This document shows positions 1 to 6,005 of a stretch of 9,157 bases of DNA, one piece after another. The DNA comes from Rhizobiaceae bacterium (GTDB lineage Bacteria; Pseudomonadota; Alphaproteobacteria; Rhizobiales; Rhizobiaceae). Each line of letters begins with the position of its first letter. The first letter of the stretch is position 1. The notes under the pieces are model-generated. The model had not been told where the DNA came from. It saw only the letters and a program-made list of their open reading frames with translations, and made no database searches. The DNA lies in NCBI GenBank assembly GCA_016793565.1, contig JAEUMA010000097.1, forward strand, positions 1-9,157, in the 5' to 3' direction. A program made the translations under genes and the position numbers.

Positions 1-28
1 TCTGGCCAGAGTCTTCCGCGGGGCTTTC

Positions 29-349
29 ATGACCAAGATCACTTACATAGCCTTCGACGGCACGCGCTTCGATGTCGATGCCCAGAACGGCTCGACGGTG
101 ATGGAGAACGCGGTCCGCAACGCGATTCCCGGCATCGAGGCCGAATGCGGCGGCGCATGCGCCTGCGCTACCTGCCATGTCTATGTCGACGAGGCGTGGA
201 AGGAGGCGGTTGGCGAGCCGGACCCGATGGAGGAGGACATGCTCGACTTCGCCTATGATGTCCGCCCAACCTCGCGTCTTTCCTGTCAGATTCGCGTCAG
301 TGATGCGTTGGACGGACTGGTTGTGCAGATTCCCGAGCGGCAGGGCTGA
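29..349 (+). CDS. 2Fe-2S ferredoxin, adrenodoxin type
   Basis: This is a 106-residue soluble electron carrier holding one [2Fe-2S] cluster. The four ligands are visible as C40-x5-C46-x2-C49 and C86, the spacing of adrenodoxin/putidaredoxin/FdVI-type ferredoxins rather than plant-type ones. An additional cysteine, C44, lies inside the cluster loop. The acidic stretch around residues 63-73 (EPDPMEEDMLD) matches the partner-recognition helix of this family. Length is normal for the family. The ATG at 29 is preceded by a weak GGGG element five bases upstream, and only 28 bases of upstream sequence are in the window, so its promoter is not visible. Members of this family serve cytochrome P450s or Fe-S cluster assembly. 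No P450 or reductase gene is in view, so a housekeeping role is more likely, but this is inference. It ends seven bases before the end of the convergent DUF922 gene. Confidence 0.95.
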   Translation: MTKITYIAFDGTRFDVDAQNGSTVMENAVRNAIPGIEAECGGACACATCHVYVDEAWKEAVGEPDPMEEDMLDFAYDVRPTSRLSCQIRVSDALDGLVVQIPERQG

Positions 350-356
350 TTACCGC

Positions 357-971
357 CTACTGGACCTTCTGCATCCTTTCGAGCCGGTAGCGCATCAGCC
401 TCGTCAGCCGGCGTTCAAAATTGATCGTCTCTACGCGATCGAATTCCTCCTGGGCACGGTCATGCTTGGCCAGGATGCGCTGCTGCAGCGCCTTGGCCTT
501 GGCGGCCGCGGTCTTGCAGTCCTTCTCGGCCGGCAGCTTCATCAGCGCCTGTTCAAGATCCCGGGCATGGTTCTTCGCGATCACCACGTGGCTTTCCTCG
601 TGCCGGCGGATGTCGGCCTCCAGCGTGTCCCACACCAGCTTGACGTCGGGCTCGGCCTTGGCCGGGCGACGCCACCGCGGCAGGATCACCTTGACCTTGA
701 GCGTCACCGTGGCCTTGTCTATCTCGCACTTGGCCTTCGTCTCGGCGTAGCGCAGGCGTGTGCTGAACTCCATCTGTGTCGCTCCCGGATGGCGCATACC
801 GGTGGTCTTGACCTCCGGTCCGCGGCGCGCAAGCTCCGTTTCGATCTCGTCGAGGGTGGCGCCCCCGATGGTGAAGTAGCCGTAGCTCTTGGAAATGGAG
901 ACAGCGCCCGCCGGAGCGGCGAGGCTGACGAACACGGACAACGCAGCGCAGAACCGCTTCATGCTTTTCAT
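357..971 (-). CDS. secreted DUF922 protein, predicted Zn-dependent protease
   Basis: This encodes a 204-residue exported protein. A classic signal peptide is visible: basic MKSMKR, a hydrophobic stretch to about residue 19, and an A-x-A site (A21-G-A23), giving a mature protein from V24. The centre carries an H124-E-x-x-H128 zinc-binding motif, with a further histidine at 135 (HExxH-x6-H), and the segment before it (KLVWDTLEADIRRHEESH) resembles the conserved core I recall for DUF922, annotated as a predicted secreted Zn-dependent protease. C82 and C152 could form a disulfide. The C-terminal third is charged and probably helical. Protease activity and substrate are not shown by the sequence. 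A second ATG three codons in (M4) is an alternative start. The gene converges on the ferredoxin gene and diverges from folP, so it is probably transcribed alone. Confidence 0.85.
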   Translation of the reverse strand: MKSMKRFCAALSVFVSLAAPAGAVSISKSYGYFTIGGATLDEIETELARRGPEVKTTGMRHPGATQMEFSTRLRYAETKAKCEIDKATVTLKVKVILPRWRRPAKAEPDVKLVWDTLEADIRRHEESHVVIAKNHARDLEQALMKLPAEKDCKTAAAKAKALQQRILAKHDRAQEEFDRVETINFERRLTRLMRYRLERMQKVQ

Positions 972-1070
972 TGTGGCTCAACTTGCTTTATGGCTGGTTT
1001 CGGCGCAACGCAAATCGCACTCCTGTAACCGGTCGTGATTGGCCGACACACCGCCGGAACAAACGGATCG
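972..1070. promoter_or_regulatory. divergent intergenic region between DUF922 gene and folP
   Basis: These 99 bases separate two genes that point away from each other, so they should hold both promoters. On the minus strand, TTGCGT (1013-1008) and TAAAGC (990-985) are 17 bases apart and are a weak candidate for the DUF922 gene. I could not pick a convincing pair for folP. The upstream in-frame GTG at 1035 lies in this region and could extend FolP, but family alignment favours the ATG at 1071. I see no riboswitch-like structure. Confidence 0.3.
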
Positions 1071-1916
1071 ATGAGGACGTCACGCTGGCACCTGGCGCAT
1101 GGTCGCCATCTGGACTTGGGTGCACGAGGTCTGGTGATGGGCATCCTGAACGTCACGCCGGACAGTTTTTCCGACGGAGGCCTGTTCGATACGACCGAGC
1201 GGGCGCTCGACCAGGCCAGGCGCATGATCGCGGAGGGTGCCGCCATCATTGACATCGGCGGCGAGTCCACCCGTCCGGGCGCGGCGCCGACGGCCGCCGA
1301 GGAAGAGCAGGCGCGCGTCCTGCCGGTTATTGCGGCCCTGGCGGCGGAACGCGAGACGCTGATCTCCGTCGATACCTACCGCGAGGAAACCGCCCGCAAG
1401 GCGATCGCCGCCGGCGCGCATATAGTCAACGACGTCTGGGGTCTGCAGCGCGAGCCCGCTTTGGCACGCGTGGCCGCCGAGTACGGGGCAGGGCTGGTCG
1501 TCATGCATACCGGCCGCGAGCGCGACAAGGAGGCCGACGTGATCGCGGACCAGTTCGCCTTTCTCGGCCGCTCGCTGGAGATCGCGGACGAAGCGGGCGT
1601 CGACCGCTCGGCCATCGTGCTCGATCCCGGCTTCGGCTTTGCCAAGGATCCGGACGAGAATTTCGCGCTCATCGCCCGTTTCGGGGAACTGGCTGCCTTC
1701 GGGCTGCCGCTCATCGTCGGCACCTCGCGCAAGCGCTTCATCGGCCACGCCACAGGTCGCGAGGCTTCGGCGCGCGACGCGGCAACCGCTGCCACCAGCG
1801 CCGTCCTGCGCCTCAAGGGTGCTGCGCTGTTTCGCGTGCACGATGTCGCAATCAACGTGGACGCTCTGGCGATCGCGGATGCTATTCTGGCGCAGACCCC
1901 ACCGAAGGACCGCTGA
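1071..1916 (+). CDS. folP: dihydropteroate synthase
   Basis: FolP condenses 6-hydroxymethyl-7,8-dihydropterin pyrophosphate with p-aminobenzoate to give 7,8-dihydropteroate in the cytoplasm. It is the target of sulfonamides. Counting from the ATG at 1071 (281 residues), the TIM-barrel motifs appear in order: N27-VTPDSFSDGG, D61-IGGESTRPG, S99-VDT, N120-D-VWG, V144-MH, L184-DPGFGFAK and G217-TSRKRFIG (K221), ending with the R255-V-H-D pterin/phosphate-site strand. Nothing essential is missing. An in-frame GTG at 1035 would add 12 residues unlike the family N-terminus. The ATG gives the usual short lead-in (WHLAHGRHLDLG), so I prefer it. A GGA lies 12 bases upstream of the ATG, so ribosome-binding evidence is weak. 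It is the first gene of folP-folB-folK and stops five bases before folB. Confidence 0.97.
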   Translation: MRTSRWHLAHGRHLDLGARGLVMGILNVTPDSFSDGGLFDTTERALDQARRMIAEGAAIIDIGGESTRPGAAPTAAEEEQARVLPVIAALAAERETLISVDTYREETARKAIAAGAHIVNDVWGLQREPALARVAAEYGAGLVVMHTGRERDKEADVIADQFAFLGRSLEIADEAGVDRSAIVLDPGFGFAKDPDENFALIARFGELAAFGLPLIVGTSRKRFIGHATGREASARDAATAATSAVLRLKGAALFRVHDVAINVDALAIADAILAQTPPKDR

Positions 1917-1921
1917 CTGCC

Positions 1922-2281
1922 ATGTATGTCATTCGCATGAAGAACTGCGCCTTCTTTGCGCGGCACGGCGTCCACGACGAGGAGGAGATGCTGGGTCAGC
2001 GCTTCTATGTCGACGCTGTGCTCAGCGTCGACCCAGGAACGGCGCTGGAGGAGGACAGCATCGAGGGCACCGTCGACTATGGCGTCGCCTTCGTTCTCAT
2101 CGAGAAGATCATCACCGGCCGGCGGCGTTTCCTGATCGAGGCGCTGGCGCTGGACGTCGCGCATGCGCTGGTCGCGCGCTATCCGCAGATCAAGCGGGCC
2201 GAAATTACCGTCCGCAAGCCGAACGCGCCGGTTCCCGGCGTGCTCGATCATGTAGAGGTCACCGTTGTCTGGCCACGGTGA
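1922..2281 (+). CDS. folB: dihydroneopterin aldolase
   Basis: FolB cleaves 7,8-dihydroneopterin to 6-hydroxymethyl-7,8-dihydropterin and glycolaldehyde, the substrate step before FolK. The 119-residue length is normal. The active-site residues of the family are all visible: E22 in the HGVHDEEE stretch, Y53 in TVDYG, E73 in FLIEALA and K99 in VRKPNAP. The last is the conserved lysine near the C-terminus. The start is ATG, five bases after the folP stop, with GAAGGA at 1904-1909 inside the end of folP as a somewhat distant ribosome-binding site. The last 17 bases overlap the start of folK. The known enzyme is a tunnel-fold oligomer that builds its active site between subunits; that part is family knowledge. 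Confidence 0.96.
   Translation: MYVIRMKNCAFFARHGVHDEEEMLGQRFYVDAVLSVDPGTALEEDSIEGTVDYGVAFVLIEKIITGRRRFLIEALALDVAHALVARYPQIKRAEITVRKPNAPVPGVLDHVEVTVVWPR
2254..2258 (+). promoter_or_regulatory. ribosome-binding site of folK
   Basis: AGAGG sits six bases before the TTG at 2265, an ideal spacing. The folK frame has a TAG stop at 2253-2255, overlapping this site, so no start further upstream is possible. The next in-frame ATG (M24) lies after the conserved SLGGNLGD strand. Together these fix folK translation at TTG 2265. The site lies within the folB coding sequence. Confidence 0.75.
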
Positions 2282-2795
2282 GACTCCCGCCTATCTCAGC
2301 CTGGGCGGCAACCTGGGCGATCCCGCCGCGGCGATGGCGGCGGCGCTGCGATTCCTCGACGACGATTCGCGGACCAGAGTTGGACGCGTCTCCTCGCTCT
2401 ACCGAACGCCGCCCTGGGGAAAGACGGACCAACCGGACTTCATCAACGCGGCGGCCGAAATCGCAACGACCCGCGATGCCCGCGAGCTTCTGGAACTGTG
2501 CCTCGACGCTGAGCGCCGGCTGAAGCGGGTGCGCGCCGAGCGTTGGGGGCCGCGTCTCATTGATCTGGACATCCTGACCTTCGGCGACAGTTCGGTTCGC
2601 GAACCTGGTCTCGAACTGCCGCATCCGCGGCTCTCCGAACGGGCTTTCGTGCTCGTTCCGCTGCTGGAGCTCGCGCCGGACCTTGCCATCGGCGGTCGTT
2701 CCGTACGCGCGATGCTCGACGCGATCGACGGAAGCGGCATCGAGAAGCTACCGGGCGGAGACGGCTGGCGTAAGCCGGGCAGCGCGTCTGCCTGA
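2265..2795 (+). CDS. folK: 2-amino-4-hydroxy-6-hydroxymethyldihydropteridine pyrophosphokinase
   Basis: FolK (HPPK) transfers pyrophosphate from ATP to 6-hydroxymethyl-7,8-dihydropterin, making the FolP substrate. The 176-residue protein shows the family elements: S12-LGGNLGD near the N-terminus, Y46-RTPPWGKTDQPDFIN (pterin pocket), the signature R93-WGPRLIDLDIL with the Mg-binding pair D100 and D102, and the LPHPRLSERAFVL stretch near residue 130. The start is a TTG inside folB, giving a 17-base overlap. It is supported by an AGAGG six bases upstream and an in-frame stop at 2253. The overlap suggests translation coupled to folB. The gene ends 12 bases before the stop of the convergent DUF924 gene. 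I see no clear terminator in that gap. Confidence 0.96.
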   Translation: MSGHGETPAYLSLGGNLGDPAAAMAAALRFLDDDSRTRVGRVSSLYRTPPWGKTDQPDFINAAAEIATTRDARELLELCLDAERRLKRVRAERWGPRLIDLDILTFGDSSVREPGLELPHPRLSERAFVLVPLLELAPDLAIGGRSVRAMLDAIDGSGIEKLPGGDGWRKPGSASA

Positions 2796-2807
2796 TACGG
2801 CCCGCTG

Positions 2808-3353
2808 CTAGCCGGCGAAGCCTCCTGCGTCGAGGAAGGCCTGTTCCTCCGGCGTCGTCTCACGCCCGAGAAGCCGATTGCGATGGGGGAAGTGGCCGAA
2901 GCGGGCGACGATGTCGCGGTGGCCGATCGCGTGCTCAAGATAGTCGGTGCCCATGGGGCGCGCCTTTTCGACCGCGATTTCCTGGTCGGCCAGGTTCTCC
3001 GAGTGCGAGAACGGCAGATAGAAGAAAGCCCTGATCGCTTCTTCCACGCGCATGTCGTGCCCCGCGGCGAGGGCTTTCCGCGCAAAACTGCGCGCCAACG
3101 GGTCGGTGGCGTACATGTGTCCGGTGCCGCGGAAGCAGTTGCGCGGATACTGGTCGAGCAGGATCATCAGCGCCAGCGCGCCCTCCGGATGCTCCATCCA
3201 ATGGTCGAGTTCGCGCCGCGCTGCCGCGAAATGCTGGTCGCGCAGCGTTTCCCGGAAATGGGCGTCGAACACCTCGTCCTTGGTGAACCACTGCTCCGGG
3301 CCGGCCTCGCGCCAGAAGGCAGTGACCTCGGCATGATCATGGTCTGCGCTCAT
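2808..3353 (-). CDS. DUF924 family protein
   Basis: This encodes a 181-residue soluble protein of the DUF924 family, recognised from conserved stretches: F13-W with W22-F near the N-terminus, L66-DQYPRNCFRG, F111-YLPFSHSE, and the C-terminal R151-FGHFPHRNRLLGRETTPEE followed by FLDAGGFAG. There is no signal peptide or membrane segment. The family is mostly helical and compared to TPR-like folds, but I know of no established biochemical function, and I assign none. Its ATG overlaps the stop of the antiporter gene in an ATGA junction and is preceded by a strong AAGGAGGAG ribosome-binding site inside the antiporter coding sequence. The two are therefore co-transcribed and probably translationally coupled. 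Whether the protein acts on or with the antiporter is unknown. Confidence 0.93.
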   Translation of the reverse strand: MSADHDHAEVTAFWREAGPEQWFTKDEVFDAHFRETLRDQHFAAARRELDHWMEHPEGALALMILLDQYPRNCFRGTGHMYATDPLARSFARKALAAGHDMRVEEAIRAFFYLPFSHSENLADQEIAVEKARPMGTDYLEHAIGHRDIVARFGHFPHRNRLLGRETTPEEQAFLDAGGFAG

Positions 3354-5221
3354 GTTGCTCCTCCTTCGGCCGCCTCGCTGCGCGCCGCGCTGTCCAGCGC
3401 GTCGGCCGCCTCCTCGTTCATTGCCCGGCCGCGGCTGCGCGGCGGCGCCAGCGGCGCCGGCACCGGCGCCGGCATGTTGCCCTTGAAGAAGCCGCGCCCG
3501 GCCTGCAGGCCGCCGGCGATCTGCGCTTCGAGCCGCGCCTCGTCGCGACGCCGTACGTCGAGGATCACCTCTTCGGCGTCGTCCTGCTCGACACCCAGGG
3601 TTTCAAGGGTCGTCTTACCGAACAGAAGCGCCGATTCGAAGGTCTCGCGAAGCTGGAATTCCACGCCGAGCTCGACCAGCTTCATCGACACGCCACGGTC
3701 GAAGGCGCGGACCAGCACGGGCACCAGCGGGAACTCCGCCTTGATATGTTCCGCTATCTGCACCGCCGTGTCGCCCTTGTCGACGCATACGAGAACGGCG
3801 CGGGCGCGGCCGGCGCCGGCGGCGTGCAGAATATCCAGCCGCGTGCCGTCGCCGTAATAGACCTTGAAGCCGAAATTGGCGGCGGCCTGGATCATCTCCA
3901 CATCGTTGTCGATGATCGACACGTCGATTCCGCGCAGCAGCAGGGGCTGCGTGGCGATCTGCCCGAAACGGCCGAAACCGATGACCAGCACACTGCCGTC
4001 GAGGCCGTCTGCGATGTCGATGCCGTCGAGAGACTGTTGCGGCGCCGGTGTCAGCCGGCGCATGACCAGAATGGCCAGCGGCGTCAGCACCATGGAAACG
4101 ATCACGATGGCGGTGAGCGTGGCGTTCTGCGCTCCGTCGATGATGCCGACGGCGGTGGCGGCCGCGTAGAGCACGAATGCGAACTCGCCGCCCTGCGCCA
4201 TGATCACGGCGCGCTCCAATGCCTCGCGGTGGGCGGTGCGCAGCATGCGCGCCACCGCGTAGATGCCGATCGCCTTCATGACCATGTAGGCCACGACGTA
4301 GAAGGCGATCAGAGCCCAGTTCTGTGCGACGATCCGCAGGTCGAGCGACATTCCCACAGCGATGAAAAACAGGCCGAGCAGAATGCCGCGGAAAGGCTCG
4401 ACATCGGCTTCGAGCTGGTGCCGGAACGTCGATTCGGACAGCAGCACGCCGGCGAGGAACGCGCCCATCGCCATGGAAAGCCCGCCGAGCTGCATGGCTA
4501 GTGCCGCGCCGAGAACAACGAGCAGCGCCGCGGCCGTCATGACTTCGCGGGCATGCGAATCGGCCAGGATGCGGAACAGCGGGTTGAGCAAATAGCGGCC
4601 GGCGATCACCAAGCCGGCGATCGATCCCAGTCCGATCGCGACATCGATCATGCGCTGCGACATGTCCAGGCTGTCCTGGCCGGGCTGCGCCGGGGCCAGG
4701 AACACGACCAGGGCCAGCAGCGGCACAATGGCGAGGTCTTCGAGCAGCAGGATGGAAATGATCCGCTGCCCGGATGTGGATGCCAGTTCGCCGCGCTCCT
4801 CCAGAAGCTGCATGACGATGGCGGTGGAGGTCAGCACGAAGCCGGCGGCGGCGACGAAAGACGCTGCGATCGGGAAGCCGGTGGCGACGCCCACCATGGT
4901 GAGCAAGGCCGAACAGAGGCCGACCTGCAGGACGCCGAGGCCGAAGATCTCACGGCGCAGGCCCCACAGCCGGGAAGGACGCATTTCCAGGCCGATGATG
5001 AAGAGGAACATGACGACGCCGAGTTCTGCTACGTGCAGAATCGAGGCCGGATCGGAAAAGACGCGCAGGCCGAACGGTCCGATGATCACCCCGGCCGTCA
5101 GGTAGCCTAGGATGGAGCCGAGCTTGAGACGTTTGAATATGGGAACTGCGACGACGCCTGCCGCCAGCAGGGCCACCACCTGAACCAGGTCATTTGCCGA
5201 TCCCGTCGCTTCCGCCGCCAT
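3350..5221 (-). CDS. KefB/KefC-type monovalent cation:proton antiporter (CPA2 family)
   Basis: This 623-residue inner-membrane protein is predicted to exchange K+ (or Na+) for H+. Residues about 10-390 form the Na+/H+ exchanger-type membrane domain with about a dozen hydrophobic segments. Visible motifs are F72-LFIIGLEMRPS, the E161-D162 pair in LLLEDLAIVPL, the regulatory-loop-like Q269-LEADVEPFRG and F285-FIAVGMSLDL. Residues about 408-530 form an RCK_N (TrkA-N) domain with the dinucleotide motif G415-FGRFGQ, acidic D438 ending the second strand, and the KefC-like Y456-GDGTRLDIL. The last 40 residues are Ala/Pro-rich and look disordered. Resemblance to E. coli KefC is clear, but no KefF/KefG subunit gene is nearby, and glutathione gating is uncertain. 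The ATG at 5221 has a weak ribosome-binding site, though the N-terminus fits the family. The stop overlaps the DUF924 start. Confidence 0.93.
   Translation of the reverse strand: MAAEATGSANDLVQVVALLAAGVVAVPIFKRLKLGSILGYLTAGVIIGPFGLRVFSDPASILHVAELGVVMFLFIIGLEMRPSRLWGLRREIFGLGVLQVGLCSALLTMVGVATGFPIAASFVAAAGFVLTSTAIVMQLLEERGELASTSGQRIISILLLEDLAIVPLLALVVFLAPAQPGQDSLDMSQRMIDVAIGLGSIAGLVIAGRYLLNPLFRILADSHAREVMTAAALLVVLGAALAMQLGGLSMAMGAFLAGVLLSESTFRHQLEADVEPFRGILLGLFFIAVGMSLDLRIVAQNWALIAFYVVAYMVMKAIGIYAVARMLRTAHREALERAVIMAQGGEFAFVLYAAATAVGIIDGAQNATLTAIVIVSMVLTPLAILVMRRLTPAPQQSLDGIDIADGLDGSVLVIGFGRFGQIATQPLLLRGIDVSIIDNDVEMIQAAANFGFKVYYGDGTRLDILHAAGAGRARAVLVCVDKGDTAVQIAEHIKAEFPLVPVLVRAFDRGVSMKLVELGVEFQLRETFESALLFGKTTLETLGVEQDDAEEVILDVRRRDEARLEAQIAGGLQAGRGFFKGNMPAPVPAPLAPPRSRGRAMNEEAADALDSAARSEAAEGGAT
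3358..3366 (-). promoter_or_regulatory. strong ribosome-binding site of the DUF924 gene
   Basis: On the minus strand AAGGAGGAG precedes the ATG at 3353, with its GGAGG core six bases from the start. It lies inside the last codons of the antiporter gene and is the strongest Shine-Dalgarno match I noticed in the window, which suggests the DUF924 protein may be made at a higher rate per transcript than its upstream partner. Confidence 0.75.
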
Positions 5222-5259
5222 GCATCCCGTTCCGTGTACCCGCGCTGAAGCGCATCGGA

Positions 5260-5288
5260 ACTATGGGGAGCCTGCCTGGCGAACGCAA
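5260..5288 (-). promoter_or_regulatory. candidate promoter of the antiporter-DUF924 operon
   Basis: On the minus strand TTGCGT (5288-5283) and CATAGT (5265-5260) are 17 bases apart, about 40 bases ahead of the antiporter ATG. Both boxes are partial matches to sigma-70 consensus. The 125-base gap behind the preceding gene makes a promoter here plausible, but the assignment rests on pattern alone. Confidence 0.3.
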
Positions 5289-5315
5289 CCGTTCGGAGAC
5301 AAAGGTTTTGTGCGG

Positions 5316-5335
5316 CGCGGCATAAACAAGCCGCG
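5316..5335 (-). terminator. small stem-loop after the secreted-protein gene, possible weak terminator
   Basis: CGCGGC (5316-5321) and GCCGCG (5330-5335) form a perfect 6-base GC stem around an 8-base AT-rich loop. It lies about 11 bases past the TAA stop of the minus-strand gene ending at 5347. No T-run follows it on the minus strand, so it is not a standard intrinsic terminator. It may instead protect the 3' end or be chance in GC-rich DNA. Confidence 0.25.
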
Positions 5336-5346
5336 AAATGTGGGCA

Positions 5347-5901
5347 TTACTGCTGGGCGATGGAGCCGACGGCGCCGGAATCGACGCGGCGCAGGTTCAT
5401 GCCGATGACCGGAACCATCTGCTTGTCGACACGGACGGATACGGTCACGTTCATGGTGTTCTCGTCGGGCAGGCGAGCCAGCATTGCGCCGTTGAGCTGC
5501 TTGCGGTTGATGGCGAACACCACCTTGCGGTCATCCACGACGTTGCCGGAGATGATGTCGAGGCCCTTGCCCTCGGCGCCGTCCTGGAACGTCCCGGTAT
5601 AGCCGTTGCGGCCGCCCTTGTGCTCGATGCGGGCCGTCATCTTCTGGCTGAAGACGCCGACGCGGCAGTCGCCGTCCAGCGTCATGCCCACCTTGGCAGC
5701 GGGCGTCGAGCCCACGAAGGTGCAGGTAAACTTGGTGCCTTTGTATTTGCCGGCCACGATCTCGCCCGGGCCAACCCATTCTCCGGCGACCGACTGGAAG
5801 AATTTGCGGTCGTCGCCGTCTGCGGCCTGCGCTGTCTGCGCGAAACATCCAGCGGCAGCGAAGAACACCGCGACGGCGTGGGGAAAAGCGCGATTCAGCA
5901 A
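5347..5901 (-). CDS. small secreted protein of unknown function
   Basis: I do not recognise a characterised family here. The 184-residue product begins with an export signal: MLNRAFPH, a hydrophobic run at about 9-21, and an A24-Q-A26 cleavage site. A cysteine at 19 (AAGC) is a poor lipobox, so a soluble periplasmic protein is more likely than a lipoprotein. The mature part opens with a G40-EWVGPGEIVAGKYKGTKF stretch and alternates short polar and hydrophobic segments with many Gly and Thr, suggesting a beta-rich, lipocalin-like sheet (inference). C60 and C79 may form a disulfide. The start appears to be TTG at 5901, with no clear Shine-Dalgarno. The frame has a TAA 15 bases upstream, and the only other early start, a GTG at codon 12, would remove the basic part of the signal. 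It has gaps of 104 bases on its upstream side and 125 bases downstream, so it may be transcribed alone. Confidence 0.75.
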   Translation of the reverse strand: MLNRAFPHAVAVFFAAAGCFAQTAQAADGDDRKFFQSVAGEWVGPGEIVAGKYKGTKFTCTFVGSTPAAKVGMTLDGDCRVGVFSQKMTARIEHKGGRNGYTGTFQDGAEGKGLDIISGNVVDDRKVVFAINRKQLNGAMLARLPDENTMNVTVSVRVDKQMVPVIGMNLRRVDSGAVGSIAQQ

Positions 5902-5954
5902 GGAGACACCCGGTTACTGCGTGACGGACCGATATGTGCCGACCATCGCCAAGA

Positions 5955-5962
5955 ATGGTTAA
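5955..5962 (-). promoter_or_regulatory. CtrA-like half-site TTAACCAT
   Basis: On the minus strand the octamer TTAACCAT lies about 54 bases ahead of the presumed start of the secreted-protein gene, in the 104-base gap after ycjF. TTAACCAT is the half-site known for the alphaproteobacterial cell-cycle regulator CtrA. The second TTAA expected seven bases further (TTAA-N7-TTAA) is absent, so this is a half-site at best. I saw no other copy in the window. Confidence 0.25.
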
Positions 5963-6005
5963 CGCTTCGTCTATCCGGCCCGTCAGGCGCTTCCGAATTT
6001 CGCCA

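Noticed and set aside
1035..1070. A GTG-initiated 12-residue extension of FolP.
   Set aside because: The extension does not resemble the family N-terminus, and the ATG at 1071 gives the usual length and lead-in.
2796..2807. A bidirectional terminator between convergent folK and the DUF924 gene.
   Set aside because: Only 12 bases separate the genes and the best pairing is five bases with a 24-base loop and no T-run.
3444..3470. Repeated GGCGCC palindromes as a possible regulatory repeat.
   Set aside because: They lie within the antiporter coding sequence and are explained by its Ala/Pro-rich tail.
3746..5110. Long plus-strand open frames (3746-4501 and 4553-5110) opposite the antiporter gene.
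   Set aside because: Their products are rich in His, Asp, Glu, Gln and Gly, typical of antisense reading of a hydrophobic membrane protein in GC-rich DNA.
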